Assembly: GCA_946497925.1 (NCBI GenBank)
Contig: CAMMMG010000006.1
Coordinates: 1 to 44,776 of the forward strand
Source of the DNA: an uncultured Mycoplasmatota bacterium
Lineage (GTDB): Bacteria; Bacillota_I; Bacilli_A; RF39; UBA660
Direction: 5' to 3'
Length of the DNA stretch: 44,776 nucleotides
The notes under the pieces are model-generated. The model searched no databases and was not told where the DNA came from. It saw nothing but the letters and a program-made list of their open reading frames with translations. Position 1 is the stretch's first letter. Each line of letters begins with the position of its first letter. Both the position numbers and the translations under genes were made by a program. Below, in pieces: positions 28,262 to 38,507 of the stretch.

Positions 28262-29581
28262 TTAGCTCCTTGCACGTGTATTATAGAATCCTTCCATATT
28301 AACTCCCCAATATCCTGAAGCATTGAAAGGATGAGTAGAGAATAATACTCCTGTTTCATTTCCAGCCGCTTCAGCACAGATATAATTATTATCATCAACA
28401 TCAACAATTAAAATTACATGACCACTAGATTCTAACAAATCACCTGGTTGTAAAACTGCACTATTTGTTAAAGAGACTTTTTCTGCACCAGGTAAACTTT
28501 GAAAACCACCAGTAACTAAAGGTGTAATACTAAATCCACCATTATAAATAGCCCAAGTTACAAAACCAGAACAATCCAAACCACAATAATTATAAGACTG
28601 ACCATTAGCATAAGTATGACACTGTGTACTTCCCCAATTACCTTCAGCACCAGTAGCCATAATACCATGTCCACCTCCCCAGAAATAAGGGACTTTAACA
28701 TTATAATTATTTCCAAGTTCTGCAATTAAGGTAACCGCTGCAGTTACAACACCAGCACGAGTACCATAACCATTCTCCTCTACATTAGAAGCTATTAAAT
28801 TATTAAATGCTTCTAAACTAGTACCTTTTGAAGATAAAAACTCATCAAGAGGTTGATGTAATATCTCATGACCATCAGACGATAAAACATAATCTCCATA
28901 ATTAATATTACCACTACCACCACCAATATTCTGATTTCCAAAAGCTTCACTAGTACCTAATAAAGGACTAAAGACACCAAATATTAAAATAACAGGTAAT
29001 AAAATAATTATCAAACAAAGTAACGGAATGCCAAAAACTAAAGCTAATTTTATTGGCATAGGAAGTTTTCCAAATATCCTCAGCCCCCCTAACACCCCGT
29101 TTTTACTTCCCAAAATAGAACTCAAAGGATTAAAAGATTTATTTTCCGCACCTTCCTCTGTGCTAGTAGATGTAATATCATTATCACTAGCATCACTACT
29201 AGCATTAGCATTTTCAGCATTTGAATCCTTTACTGCTTTCCTATTTTTTCTAGCATTATTAAGATTATTAAGAACACTTAAAGCTTTTAAAGCAGGATGA
29301 GCATTAGATACTTTATTAAGTACTGCATTACCAGCTTTATTCTTTAATCCATTTAAAACACTACCTCCCCTATTAGGTATAGTTGATTTAATATTATTAT
29401 TAGAATTCTTTTTATTAGGATTAATATTAGCCTTATTATTTTTTCTGCTTTTATATTTATTAAAATCTATAATATTACTAGCTACTTTACTAGTAGCATT
29501 CTTAGGTGATGATTTAGAAGAAGAGTTACCCTGTTCATTTACATTATTTTCATCTTCCAAGTTTTCTATTTCTTCTGGCAT
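28262..29581 (-). CDS. membrane-anchored NlpC/P60-type cell wall endopeptidase
   Basis: TM segment LALVFGIPLLCLIIILLPVILIFG; YNYCGLDCSGFVTWAIYNGG and LESSGHVILIVDV catalytic Cys/His motifs; long low-complexity N-terminus. Confidence 0.85.
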   Translation of the reverse strand: MPEEIENLEDENNVNEQGNSSSKSSPKNATSKVASNIIDFNKYKSRKNNKANINPNKKNSNNNIKSTIPNRGGSVLNGLKNKAGNAVLNKVSNAHPALKALSVLNNLNNARKNRKAVKDSNAENANASSDASDNDITSTSTEEGAENKSFNPLSSILGSKNGVLGGLRIFGKLPMPIKLALVFGIPLLCLIIILLPVILIFGVFSPLLGTSEAFGNQNIGGGSGNINYGDYVLSSDGHEILHQPLDEFLSSKGTSLEAFNNLIASNVEENGYGTRAGVVTAAVTLIAELGNNYNVKVPYFWGGGHGIMATGAEGNWGSTQCHTYANGQSYNYCGLDCSGFVTWAIYNGGFSITPLVTGGFQSLPGAEKVSLTNSAVLQPGDLLESSGHVILIVDVDDNNYICAEAAGNETGVLFSTHPFNASGYWGVNMEGFYNTRARS

Positions 29582-29604
29582 AATACCACCACCTTTACTA
29601 TCAA

Positions 29605-30072
29605 CTAAACAATATCCACTTCATATTTAAAAACAGCATCTACATAAAATATAATTGTCTTTTTATCACTATTTACAATTTTATAAATAGACTTTTCACT
29701 ATTTTTAGAAATTCTATAACTTTCTACTTTATTACCATAATAATTACTAGTTAAACTACTTTTTAAATCTTCAAATTTAGCCAAAGTAGTATCATCTTTA
29801 CTCCTAAGTCTTTTATAAGCCTCTTCTTCATTATTAATAATTAAATCTTTAAAATGATTATAATATATAGTAGCAAGTTCCCTATCAGGAATATCTTTAA
29901 CTTCATAACTATTAACAGAACTTTTAGGAGAGACATTACTAAATTCTTGTAACTGTTCATTACTAGGAAGATTCCTAGAAGCTTCCTCTACTCCTCTTAT
30001 GTTTCTAAAGATTAAAAAAGCAATTAACAATACAAATATTATGAATATAATTATTTTAGCATTTTTTACCAT
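29605..30072 (-). CDS. VirB8/TcpC-like (NTF2-like) bitopic membrane protein
   Basis: N-terminal TM plus small soluble domain; tandem with a similar ORF; T4SS context. Confidence 0.5.
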   Translation of the reverse strand: MVKNAKIIIFIIFVLLIAFLIFRNIRGVEEASRNLPSNEQLQEFSNVSPKSSVNSYEVKDIPDRELATIYYNHFKDLIINNEEEAYKRLRSKDDTTLAKFEDLKSSLTSNYYGNKVESYRISKNSEKSIYKIVNSDKKTIIFYVDAVFKYEVDIV

Positions 30073-30596
30073 TATAAGTCATCCCCTTTTATTTTATCAT
30101 TATATATATTACTAGAGATAGGTTCAATAGCAAAGGTTAACTCATTTTCATTAATAGTAACTATATAATAAACATAATCTTGTAAAGTTGAATCATATAA
30201 AGTCTCTAATTTAAGCGCTACTTTAACATAATATTTATAAACATTTTTATAAGAACTAACTTGATAAGCTTCTTCCAAATTGCTTTTTATATTAAAATCA
30301 TAATTACCTACAAAATTATAAACATTAGACGATGTTATATTATTTCTTTCTACATAATCTTTATCTAATACTTGTAAAATAGAATCACTATTTTTTGAAG
30401 TTATATAAGAAAAGTATTTAGAAACAGCTGAATCTATCGTAAAAAAACGATTAACATCAGCAAGGGCTATTACTTCTGTATTTATCTTTTCTTCTTCACT
30501 TTTCCTTTCAGTAGTTTTCATATATATAAAACTAATACCAAATATAGAAATTAATAAAATCATAATAATTAATTCAATTTTCGCTGTTTTATTCAT
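30072..30596 (-). CDS. VirB8/TcpC-like (NTF2-like) bitopic membrane protein
   Basis: N-terminal TM plus small soluble domain; T4SS context. Confidence 0.5.
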   Translation of the reverse strand: MNKTAKIELIIMILLISIFGISFIYMKTTERKSEEEKINTEVIALADVNRFFTIDSAVSKYFSYITSKNSDSILQVLDKDYVERNNITSSNVYNFVGNYDFNIKSNLEEAYQVSSYKNVYKYYVKVALKLETLYDSTLQDYVYYIVTINENELTFAIEPISSNIYNDKIKGDDL

Positions 30597-30610
30597 ATCA
30601 AAACCACCTC

Positions 30611-32410
30611 CTATAGACCAAAGATTGCATTCCTAAGTTCTAACTTTTCCTGTAACTGCCAAGCAGTATAATCGTTTTGTTCACATACTGTAGTAGCACT
30701 ACTTGATGGACAACTAGAATAATTAGTACAAACTGACTGTGTTGAACAATAACCAGAACCATAAATAATATCCAAATAAACACAACCACCCATACCCCAA
30801 CTTCCAGGACTAAAACGATAATCACCTATCCAAGAATAAACAGACTGCATTCCTGCTAAACTTCCAGGAGGCCCATGACCAGCATCATCACAGCCAGCTT
30901 CTTCTCTTTCTTGATTTCTTTGTTCAATAGATGAAGCGTGACTACCTCCTGGTTGATATTCTGCTAAAGTACTAGCATATTCTCTAATACCTGCTGCAAG
31001 AGAAGTTAACTGAGGTCCTGCACTACAGCCTGCACCATTAGGTATACCTATACCCCAAAAGTTATAAAGACCACCACATTTACGCCATCCTTGTTCTGTT
31101 CCTGCTGTTACTACTACAAGTTCAGGATTAACACCTGAATCTAATGATACATCATAAACCTCTGCAGCATGGGATGAAAAATTAGTACAAAAATCACTAT
31201 TGCCACTATTAGTACAATATGCTTCCATTTTAGAAATAAATTCTTGTTTTGATAAAGATGTTGAAGTTAGTGAAAAATCAACACATCCTGGTCGAGGATT
31301 ATCAATGCTAACATATTCCAATGGATCAACTCTATTTGCATTAGAATCACCACCTACTCTAACCTCAAAATGCAAATGAGTGCCTCTAGAATCACCAGAA
31401 TTACCCATTTTACCAATTACTTGACCTTGCTTAACATTATCACCAGATCTAACTGTAATGCTATTTTGAGACATATGGGCATAATAAGTATAGTTACCGT
31501 CAGAGTGCTGTATAATAACATGGTTACCATAACCACCACCATCTTCAGGATTACCAACATCAGCATATCCTGTTTGCGAATCATCAGTAGGATAAATTAC
31601 AACACCATCTTTAGCAGCAATTATATTAGTACCACCATCTCCATTACCATTAGAAATATCAATCGCCCCATGATTTCCATTATGAACAGAATCATCTCCT
31701 GCAAAAGTAGCAGTTATAGTAGAAGGTACTGGATCTCCACTAGCAAAAGTAACACCATTTTCTGTAGTAGTTTCCGCACTACCAATAGGCCACCAATAAG
31801 AATTACCATCACAAGAAGATGATGAACCTTCATCTTCTTTTTCCCCAATAAATTCCAAATATGAATCTATATAATCAAAAACATCATTTGCCATTCTTTT
31901 ACGTGTAATTTCTTCTAGGTCAGAATCAAACTGTTTAAAATATTCAGCCAAACTCTCTTTAGCAGCTTCTTCTCCTTTCGCAGTATAAGTAATACTACCA
32001 TCTTCATGTTCAACTTCATCAAGCATTAAATCTGCAACTTCTCTCATTCTACCCTTTGTCATATCAGCAAAAGAAAAATCTTGAACATTCATCTGTATTA
32101 TTGTAAAGGTAGAAGTTATAACTAATTCCGAAAATTCTTTATCTTCCTCATTATACTCATTATAAACCTCTTTAAGTCTATCATAGTATTCTTCTTCTTC
32201 ATCGCTATAAGCAATAATGTTGTTAATAGATAAAATATTATCTATTTTATATTTATTAACAAAAGATACTGATAATACTAAAAAAGAAGAAAAGACAAGT
32301 GCTATTACAACAAGCTTAAATATAAGCACTGTTTTAGAAGAAGAAACATCAATACTCTCTTTACCATCTTTATTATTTTTTTTACACTTTCTCCTATCTT
32401 CTTCTATCAT
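30611..32410 (-). CDS. bifunctional cell-wall hydrolase: M23 (LytM) peptidase plus lysozyme/glucosaminidase-like domain
   Basis: GNHGAIDISN...YYAHMSQNSITVRSGDNVKQGQVIGKMGNSGDSRGTHLHFEVRVGG; C-terminal SGVNPELVVVTAGTEQGWRKCGGLYNFWGIG. Confidence 0.88.
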   Translation of the reverse strand: MIEEDRRKCKKNNKDGKESIDVSSSKTVLIFKLVVIALVFSSFLVLSVSFVNKYKIDNILSINNIIAYSDEEEEYYDRLKEVYNEYNEEDKEFSELVITSTFTIIQMNVQDFSFADMTKGRMREVADLMLDEVEHEDGSITYTAKGEEAAKESLAEYFKQFDSDLEEITRKRMANDVFDYIDSYLEFIGEKEDEGSSSSCDGNSYWWPIGSAETTTENGVTFASGDPVPSTITATFAGDDSVHNGNHGAIDISNGNGDGGTNIIAAKDGVVIYPTDDSQTGYADVGNPEDGGGYGNHVIIQHSDGNYTYYAHMSQNSITVRSGDNVKQGQVIGKMGNSGDSRGTHLHFEVRVGGDSNANRVDPLEYVSIDNPRPGCVDFSLTSTSLSKQEFISKMEAYCTNSGNSDFCTNFSSHAAEVYDVSLDSGVNPELVVVTAGTEQGWRKCGGLYNFWGIGIPNGAGCSAGPQLTSLAAGIREYASTLAEYQPGGSHASSIEQRNQEREEAGCDDAGHGPPGSLAGMQSVYSWIGDYRFSPGSWGMGGCVYLDIIYGSGYCSTQSVCTNYSSCPSSSATTVCEQNDYTAWQLQEKLELRNAIFGL

Positions 32411-32436
32411 AATACCACTGCCTTTCTTCGTTCTTA

Positions 32437-34227
32437 CTAAAATCCTCCTGCACTACCAAATGATTCTAATTCTTCTTGTGTAACAACAACATTTATTCTC
32501 ATTCTTCTATTACCACAAACGAATAATGCCTCGCCCTGTGAATAGCGTTTTATACTATCCTTCTCATTTTCGTTTAAGTCTATTAGTAATGACAAATCTT
32601 CAACTGCCTGTTTTCTAAGTCCCATAACAAGATAATATGATGAGTTATCAAATATTGCTTTACCCTGTGTAATAATAGCAGGACTAGAGAAATCACTTGG
32701 TTGTTGTGTAATAATTATTGTACCAGTATTATATTTACGAGCACGTCGTTGTACTTGAGCAAGGAAGTCAGCTCCTTGTTCATTATTAGTACCAAGTAAT
32801 ACATGAGCTTCATCAACCATAAGTATAGTATTTACAGATGAATCAAGACAAAGTCCCCAAGCATATTTTAATACATTAAAGAATAAAGCATTTCTAATAT
32901 TAGTATCAGAATTCATAAATTCTTTTATATTAAATACCATAAAATCACTATCAGCAGTTATTGTAGTCTTACCATCAAAATAGAATTTTAATTCTTTAAT
33001 TAAAGGTCTAATCTTTAGTTCCAATGTTTGAATAATATCTTTTTCCCTAGTTTGTTCAGTTAAAGACATAAGTCTACCCTTAATAGTAGCATAAACATCA
33101 GAAAATGTAGGATAATCAGCTGAAGTGAATTTAGAAAAATCAGTATTAAAATCTATTCCAAAACGTTTATATGTATCTTGAACAATCTCACTAAACATAT
33201 TTAAAACATCTTCTTCTATAGATGGATCATAATACTTCATAAAAGCTCTAAGAGACTGTAAAGTTCGAGTAAGTACAGTATAACCCAATCCCTGGCTTAT
33301 CTCTTCATCATCAGCATCAATAATAACCTCTAATGGATTAATAAGACCATACTCTCCACCTTTACCTATATCAACAACATCTCCCCCAAAGGTTCTAGTC
33401 ATCTCTTCTAATTCGTTTTCAGGATCAATTGCAACTATTTGACAACCATTTCTAATATGGGTTCTTAAAAGTAGTTTAGCAGCCGTACTTTTACCACTAC
33501 CAGAAGTACCAAGAATAATCATATTAGCATTATTTCTATTATTTTCTTTTCTTATTTGATATAGGAATTGATTAAACAAGATAACTCCTCCAGAGAAATC
33601 TACTCCAAGTAAAACAGATAATCCTGGATCTTTAATACTATCAAAGATAAAAGGATACATCGCAGCGATTGTAGGAGAAGGAATAGGAGTACCAACTCTT
33701 TCTTCTATATCTTGGTTAGGAAAAATTGGTAATATACTTTTTAAAACTTTTTCTTGTTCGAATCTAAGAGATACTGCTCTAAGTTCCATAGCATCCAAAT
33801 AATTCTTAACATTAACTTTTTTAAGTTCTAAATCTTCTTTAGTATCAGCATTGATCATAATGTGCATTTGAAAGTCAAAGATACGAGATTGACTTGAAGC
33901 AAGCATTGATACAAAAGACTCTAAACTCTCTGCATCTTGTCTAATACTCTCTTTAGCAGTTTGATCTTTTTCTTGACGATATTTTTCTCTTAAATCAGCA
34001 ACCTGTCTATTAATCATTTTAGACATAGTACTAAATGGTACAGGAATGTGTTTAACAACTATTTTAATACCACTCATAGATGTAAGAGTAGATAAATATC
34101 CTGGAGCAATAAAACGTGGATAAGATATAACAGAAAGAATAGTTGCATACTTATCACTAATAAAGAAATCACTTGGATAAAATTGTAGTCCCTTAGGAGC
34201 TAGTTGACTTTTTATACTTATACTCAT
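32437..34227 (-). CDS. VirB4/TraC-type T4SS ATPase
   Basis: NANMIILGTSGSGKSTAAKLLLRTHI, CQIVAIDPENELEEMTRTFGGDVVDIGKGG, TILMVDEAHVLLG. Confidence 0.94.
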   Translation of the reverse strand: MSISIKSQLAPKGLQFYPSDFFISDKYATILSVISYPRFIAPGYLSTLTSMSGIKIVVKHIPVPFSTMSKMINRQVADLREKYRQEKDQTAKESIRQDAESLESFVSMLASSQSRIFDFQMHIMINADTKEDLELKKVNVKNYLDAMELRAVSLRFEQEKVLKSILPIFPNQDIEERVGTPIPSPTIAAMYPFIFDSIKDPGLSVLLGVDFSGGVILFNQFLYQIRKENNRNNANMIILGTSGSGKSTAAKLLLRTHIRNGCQIVAIDPENELEEMTRTFGGDVVDIGKGGEYGLINPLEVIIDADDEEISQGLGYTVLTRTLQSLRAFMKYYDPSIEEDVLNMFSEIVQDTYKRFGIDFNTDFSKFTSADYPTFSDVYATIKGRLMSLTEQTREKDIIQTLELKIRPLIKELKFYFDGKTTITADSDFMVFNIKEFMNSDTNIRNALFFNVLKYAWGLCLDSSVNTILMVDEAHVLLGTNNEQGADFLAQVQRRARKYNTGTIIITQQPSDFSSPAIITQGKAIFDNSSYYLVMGLRKQAVEDLSLLIDLNENEKDSIKRYSQGEALFVCGNRRMRINVVVTQEELESFGSAGGF

Positions 34228-34793
34228 ACAGGCATCACCGTCCCAAACTCTGTATTAACTCCTCCATTTAAGAAGTTTTCTAAAACTATTCTTAAGTCAT
34301 CATTACTAACTTGTGAAGCATTAAGACCGCAACTTGCAAGACCATTAATAAGCATTCTCACTCTCTTCTGTAAAACATCTTCACTAGTATCTTTAAACAT
34401 AATGTAATACTCGGTATCAACAATACTATTATTAACAAAAGTATTACCTTTATCTATATCTTGTAATATAAGTTTACGAATTGCAGGAGAAGTAGCATCA
34501 TTATATAAAAGTTGTAATTGCGACATATAAACAGATATATCTACAGGTCTATCTGCAACAATCAACCAAAACTCAAAATCTATCATATTATAAAAGTTTT
34601 TAAGACTAATTAAGACATTATCTTGAGCCTGTTCATCAAGAATAAAGATATTACGAGGAGTAATTTTAACTCCAGTAACTCTTTGTTTTCCTTCACAGAT
34701 AATATAACCATTTTGAATTCCAGTAATTGGTAACCAATCTTCAGTATATTGACTACTTACTTTCTTTTGGGACATCTTCGACATCTTTAACAC
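34224..34793 (-). CDS. VirB4 N-terminal-like domain as a separate protein
   Basis: 189 aa; stop overlaps the VirB4 start (ATGA); sequence pattern like VirB4/TraC N-terminal regions. Confidence 0.65.
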   Translation of the reverse strand: MLKMSKMSQKKVSSQYTEDWLPITGIQNGYIICEGKQRVTGVKITPRNIFILDEQAQDNVLISLKNFYNMIDFEFWLIVADRPVDISVYMSQLQLLYNDATSPAIRKLILQDIDKGNTFVNNSIVDTEYYIMFKDTSEDVLQKRVRMLINGLASCGLNASQVSNDDLRIVLENFLNGGVNTEFGTVMPV

Positions 34794-35076
34794 ACCAACC
34801 TTTCCATATATAATTTCTTCTACTAGTAAAGAAATTATAAGCTTCTATAATTATAGTTAAGATATTATGATAATTAGGTATAGGAATAACTAGGAAAGCA
34901 CTAATTAATCCAGGTAAAACCACAATAATAACTTGCCAATTGGAAGACATTGGAAATGTCATCAACATAACAAGAGAAATCAAAACTCCAGTTCCCAGTA
35001 ATATTAAATCAAAAGGCTTAAAATAACCAAGAATCAGTTTTCCACTCTTTGTATTAGCAGGTATTAAATAATTCAC
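34753..35076 (-). CDS. PrgI family (VirB3-like) protein
   Basis: YLIPANTKSGKLILGYFKPFDLILLGTGVLISLVMLMTF...; two TM segments; directly upstream of VirB4. Confidence 0.7.
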   Translation of the reverse strand: MNYLIPANTKSGKLILGYFKPFDLILLGTGVLISLVMLMTFPMSSNWQVIIVVLPGLISAFLVIPIPNYHNILTIIIEAYNFFTSRRNYIWKGWCVKDVEDVPKESK

Positions 35077-35090
35077 TATATATCACACTC

Positions 35091-37136
35091 CTATTTACTC
35101 TTATTAGCATTATGATTAGCACGATGCTTAATGTGGTGTATATCAGTTTGCATTTGTTGAGCTTTAGAACTAGCTTTACCAATTGTTTTACCAATATCAT
35201 TAGGATCAAGATAAGAACCAGCATAATCAACATTAGCATCAGCCAAAGCTTTTTCAGCCATTTTCCAATCAGTCATAATTCTACCATTATAATTTGGATC
35301 ATTTGGATTATCACCAGCAGCCATTACATCTTCTACATAATTGTGGCTTTGGTTTTTAAGAAGTTCTCCCATAACATTTGTATCAAAGTCCCTAGCATTA
35401 TATGTAACACCATTATACTCAAAATCCCCATTAGGTCCAGCCGCTTCAATACGTTTTGACAAAACAGAATAATTAAAATTAGTATCTAAAATTCTTTGAT
35501 CAAGTCCATTAGCACGGAAATAATTTACCATATCAGCATTGCTTCTAGAAATTGATCCAAATTTACCTTTCTTAATAGCCTCATCTTCAACAGTTTTCTT
35601 ATAATTCTGCATTTGTTTAACTGCCTCTTGACTATATTCTAATGTTTTTTGATCTTTTTCTGCTAATGAGCTACCTGTAAACATATCATAAGCACCACTA
35701 ACAATACGTCCAGGCAAAGTAGAATGTGATGCTCTTGTTGCATTACTCTTTTGCATTGCTGCAAATACAGAACTAGGAACATTTTTATCAGAAGTAGCGA
35801 GAGCTTTAGCACCAACAAAAGCACCACCTATTCCACTAGTAAAACCAGAAGTAACTGCTCCTCCTATTCCCATCCAGGCAGGGCGTTTTGCCATTTTATT
35901 TTCTTCCCAAGCGGCTTTAGCACCAGTTACAACAGAACCAGCAAGTCCCCCTGTTAAAGCAGCAGCACCTAACATCGTACCAATACCACTAAATAGTTTA
36001 CCATCACCTTTGATACCTAACATATCTTGGAAAAATTTAGGAGCTTCTTTCATAAACACTAAAATACCAATTATAATAAATATATTAGCTAGCACAGAAG
36101 AATCTATCCATGTAACTAGTTCACCATTACGCAATAATATTATTAAATAAATTCCAAAATAAATTATTATCAATCTAATAAATAAACTTAAATATGTAGA
36201 AGTTAACGTCTTAACCCAATTACCAAAAGCACCATCTTTTTCTTGTCCCGGACTAATATAAGAAATAATAGGAATAGGTGCAATTAATCTAAGTAGAGCA
36301 AGTTTAATAGCTCTTACTGCAATATCAAGTGTAAAACCAATTACAATAATTGTCATAACGATTGAACAAACTAGCCCCCCAAAACCTATATATTCAAAAG
36401 CATAAGTCTCACCATCATCTCCCATACAAGTATCATTTATATGGTCAAGCAAAGCTCCAGAAGTAACTGCAGGATTTAAAGAGGGTGCTATATCAGTAGG
36501 ACATGCTGTAACTTCTTCATAATTTTCAGAAGTTATAACAACATTAGCATCAGCATCATCATTCAAAGTCGGAGTAATAAAAGCATGAGCAATTTCTGCA
36601 GTAAGAACATCTCCTACACTATCTAAACCATTTAACTGCAAATTACTACCATCCTCATCAACATTATAACCAAGTATAAGTTTACCCAATACATTATCTT
36701 GAACAACTGTATTTTGAACTTGATTTAAAAAACCAAATAAAATACCATTAGTCCTAATTTGTTGATTTAAGGGATTAGAATCTGATTCAGATATTCCTTC
36801 AATAGGAACAATAAGAGTTAACAGAACTAACATAACAGCTATTCTCATTACAATAGAACCCGCTCCTTTTTGCTTATCTTTAAATACATCAGGATTAACA
36901 ATAATTTGCAAAAGTGTAATAGATATCCTAAAAATCATAAAGATACCTAATATCATCTGTATTCTTGTATAAAAAGTATTAATTACATCACCTTGAAAAA
37001 ACTGCGCATTAGCAATAGTAAAAAACACATTAAAAATACCACCCAAAAAGAAATACCCTATACTATCCAATAAAGAGAAAAACCATCTAAAGAAATTAGA
37101 GAAAATCCCAGGATCACCCCAAAACATATAACTCAC
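35091..37136 (-). CDS. VirB6/TrbL-like polytopic membrane protein
   Basis: 681 aa with multiple TM segments, FTLDIAVRAIKLALLRLIAPIPIISYI, soluble C-terminus; T4SS context. Confidence 0.8.
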   Translation of the reverse strand: MSYMFWGDPGIFSNFFRWFFSLLDSIGYFFLGGIFNVFFTIANAQFFQGDVINTFYTRIQMILGIFMIFRISITLLQIIVNPDVFKDKQKGAGSIVMRIAVMLVLLTLIVPIEGISESDSNPLNQQIRTNGILFGFLNQVQNTVVQDNVLGKLILGYNVDEDGSNLQLNGLDSVGDVLTAEIAHAFITPTLNDDADANVVITSENYEEVTACPTDIAPSLNPAVTSGALLDHINDTCMGDDGETYAFEYIGFGGLVCSIVMTIIVIGFTLDIAVRAIKLALLRLIAPIPIISYISPGQEKDGAFGNWVKTLTSTYLSLFIRLIIIYFGIYLIILLRNGELVTWIDSSVLANIFIIIGILVFMKEAPKFFQDMLGIKGDGKLFSGIGTMLGAAALTGGLAGSVVTGAKAAWEENKMAKRPAWMGIGGAVTSGFTSGIGGAFVGAKALATSDKNVPSSVFAAMQKSNATRASHSTLPGRIVSGAYDMFTGSSLAEKDQKTLEYSQEAVKQMQNYKKTVEDEAIKKGKFGSISRSNADMVNYFRANGLDQRILDTNFNYSVLSKRIEAAGPNGDFEYNGVTYNARDFDTNVMGELLKNQSHNYVEDVMAAGDNPNDPNYNGRIMTDWKMAEKALADANVDYAGSYLDPNDIGKTIGKASSKAQQMQTDIHHIKHRANHNANKSK

Positions 37137-37172
37137 TTCACTTTCGTTTTAAATATATATTATATTAAAATA

Positions 37173-38039
37173 TTATCCTACTGTACATGTACTAGCATTA
37201 ATAAAGGATAATAACAACTGAACTAAAGTAGGAACTAAGAACAATGCAACTGCTGCTACTAATCTAATAATTAATTTATTTTGAGCTTCTTTCATAGCCT
37301 TTTCATCTGTACCAAGAACAGCTTTTATAAAATCTATTGCACTTAATAAAACAACTAAAACAGGACCTATTATTCTAATATAATTTAATAATGTATTTAA
37401 TAACCATCCTAATTTTCCTTCTTCCATATTTATAATATCAGGACAGTCTACTGTATTATTAAAATCTCCCATATCTACTTCTTCTCCTAATTGTTCCCAA
37501 TCACTATCATTATCCCATGGATCATCTATATTATCATCAATCCATGTTCTTGTATTGATAGAACATTGACGAGTTTGGCCACTAGCAGTACAAGCGAATA
37601 CAAGTGTGTCACGTGAAGGACACTCATTCTCAAAATCAGCCACATTAAGATGTGTTGCAGATGCATTTAGTGTTATGTTATATTGCCCAGAAATGGAACT
37701 AAAACTATAATCCAAATTTCCATCAACTACTTTAATAGTAACATTACCTACTGTACTTCCTGTTGAAAAACTATAGGTACAACCTTCATCATCATCTGTT
37801 TGTCCAGCACTACCATTACCAAATCCACCAGCAGTTGAACCACCATTTGCCCCACTATTCGCACTACCACTACTAGGAGGTGGTGTTTCTAAATCATCAG
37901 GATCAGCTTGACCTATAGGATTTCCATTTTCATCTAAATATGCATCCGGAGTAGCTCCACTATTAGCATTAACCACACTAGGACTAAACAAAACAATCAA
38001 TAATAGACCCCAAACCAATAATAAACTATATTTCTTCAT
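37173..38039 (-). CDS. secreted protein with G/S-rich linker, Cys-containing domain and C-terminal VirB2-like membrane module
   Basis: Signal peptide; C-terminal IDFIKAVLGTDEKAMKEAQNKLIIRLVAAVALFLVPTLVQLLL matches the two small VirB2-like proteins. Confidence 0.75.
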   Translation of the reverse strand: MKKYSLLLVWGLLLIVLFSPSVVNANSGATPDAYLDENGNPIGQADPDDLETPPPSSGSANSGANGGSTAGGFGNGSAGQTDDDEGCTYSFSTGSTVGNVTIKVVDGNLDYSFSSISGQYNITLNASATHLNVADFENECPSRDTLVFACTASGQTRQCSINTRTWIDDNIDDPWDNDSDWEQLGEEVDMGDFNNTVDCPDIINMEEGKLGWLLNTLLNYIRIIGPVLVVLLSAIDFIKAVLGTDEKAMKEAQNKLIIRLVAAVALFLVPTLVQLLLSFINASTCTVG

Positions 38040-38082
38040 ATCAAGTCCACCTCAATCATGATATTAGTATATCATTAGAATA

Positions 38083-38110
38083 AAAAAATAGCAATTATAA
38101 TTGCTATTTC
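38083..38110 (-). terminator. intrinsic terminator after the second VirB2-like gene
   Basis: minus strand AAATAGCAAT tat AATTGCTATTTTTTT. Confidence 0.75.
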
Positions 38111-38120
38111 AAATAAATTT

Positions 38121-38459
38121 TTACATAGGATTATTCCAACACTGACTCCATCTAATTAAAGCTTCACTTTCTGTAATATTACCTACCATAGTAAATATAA
38201 GATTAATAACTGTAACAATAAAGAAAATTAATATTGCAAAAACTAATCTTCTCACAATTCTTTTCAAAATCTTCTTATTTTCCTTATCATCACTACCTAT
38301 AACTGCTCTACCTAAATCAAAAGTACAAAGTACTATCAAAATAATAGGTATTACTACTTGTACAATTGGAAATATACCATCTTTAATAATTCTTATTAAA
38401 AAATCAAAACCATAACAAGCACTCTCAACATTTACAACACTATCTAATATCTGAATCAT
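38121..38459 (-). CDS. VirB2/TrbC-like small membrane protein (pilin-like), paralog 2
   Basis: 112 aa; FDLGRAVIGSDDKENKKILKRIVRRLVFAILIFFIVTVINLIFTMVGNI. Confidence 0.75.
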   Translation of the reverse strand: MIQILDSVVNVESACYGFDFLIRIIKDGIFPIVQVVIPIILIVLCTFDLGRAVIGSDDKENKKILKRIVRRLVFAILIFFIVTVINLIFTMVGNITESEALIRWSQCWNNPM

Positions 38460-38478
38460 ATCATCATTCCTTAAATAG

Positions 38479-38502
38479 AAAAAACAGCAATTAAATTGCT
38501 AT
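38479..38502 (-). terminator. intrinsic terminator/attenuator after the first VirB2-like gene
   Basis: minus strand TAGCAATTtaaTTGCTGTTTTTT hairpin. Confidence 0.65.
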
Positions 38503-38507
38503 TTATA

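Noticed and set aside
29028-29300. + strand 90-aa ORF
   Set aside because: Antisense of the NlpC/P60 gene, hydrophobic pattern mirrors its low-complexity region
31370-31822. + strand 150-aa ORF
   Set aside because: Antisense of the M23 domain; I/R/S/N-rich composition typical of a spurious frame
35054-35459. Nested ORFs 35054-35239 (-) and 35112-35459 (+)
   Set aside because: Overlap the well-supported VirB6-like gene; biased composition
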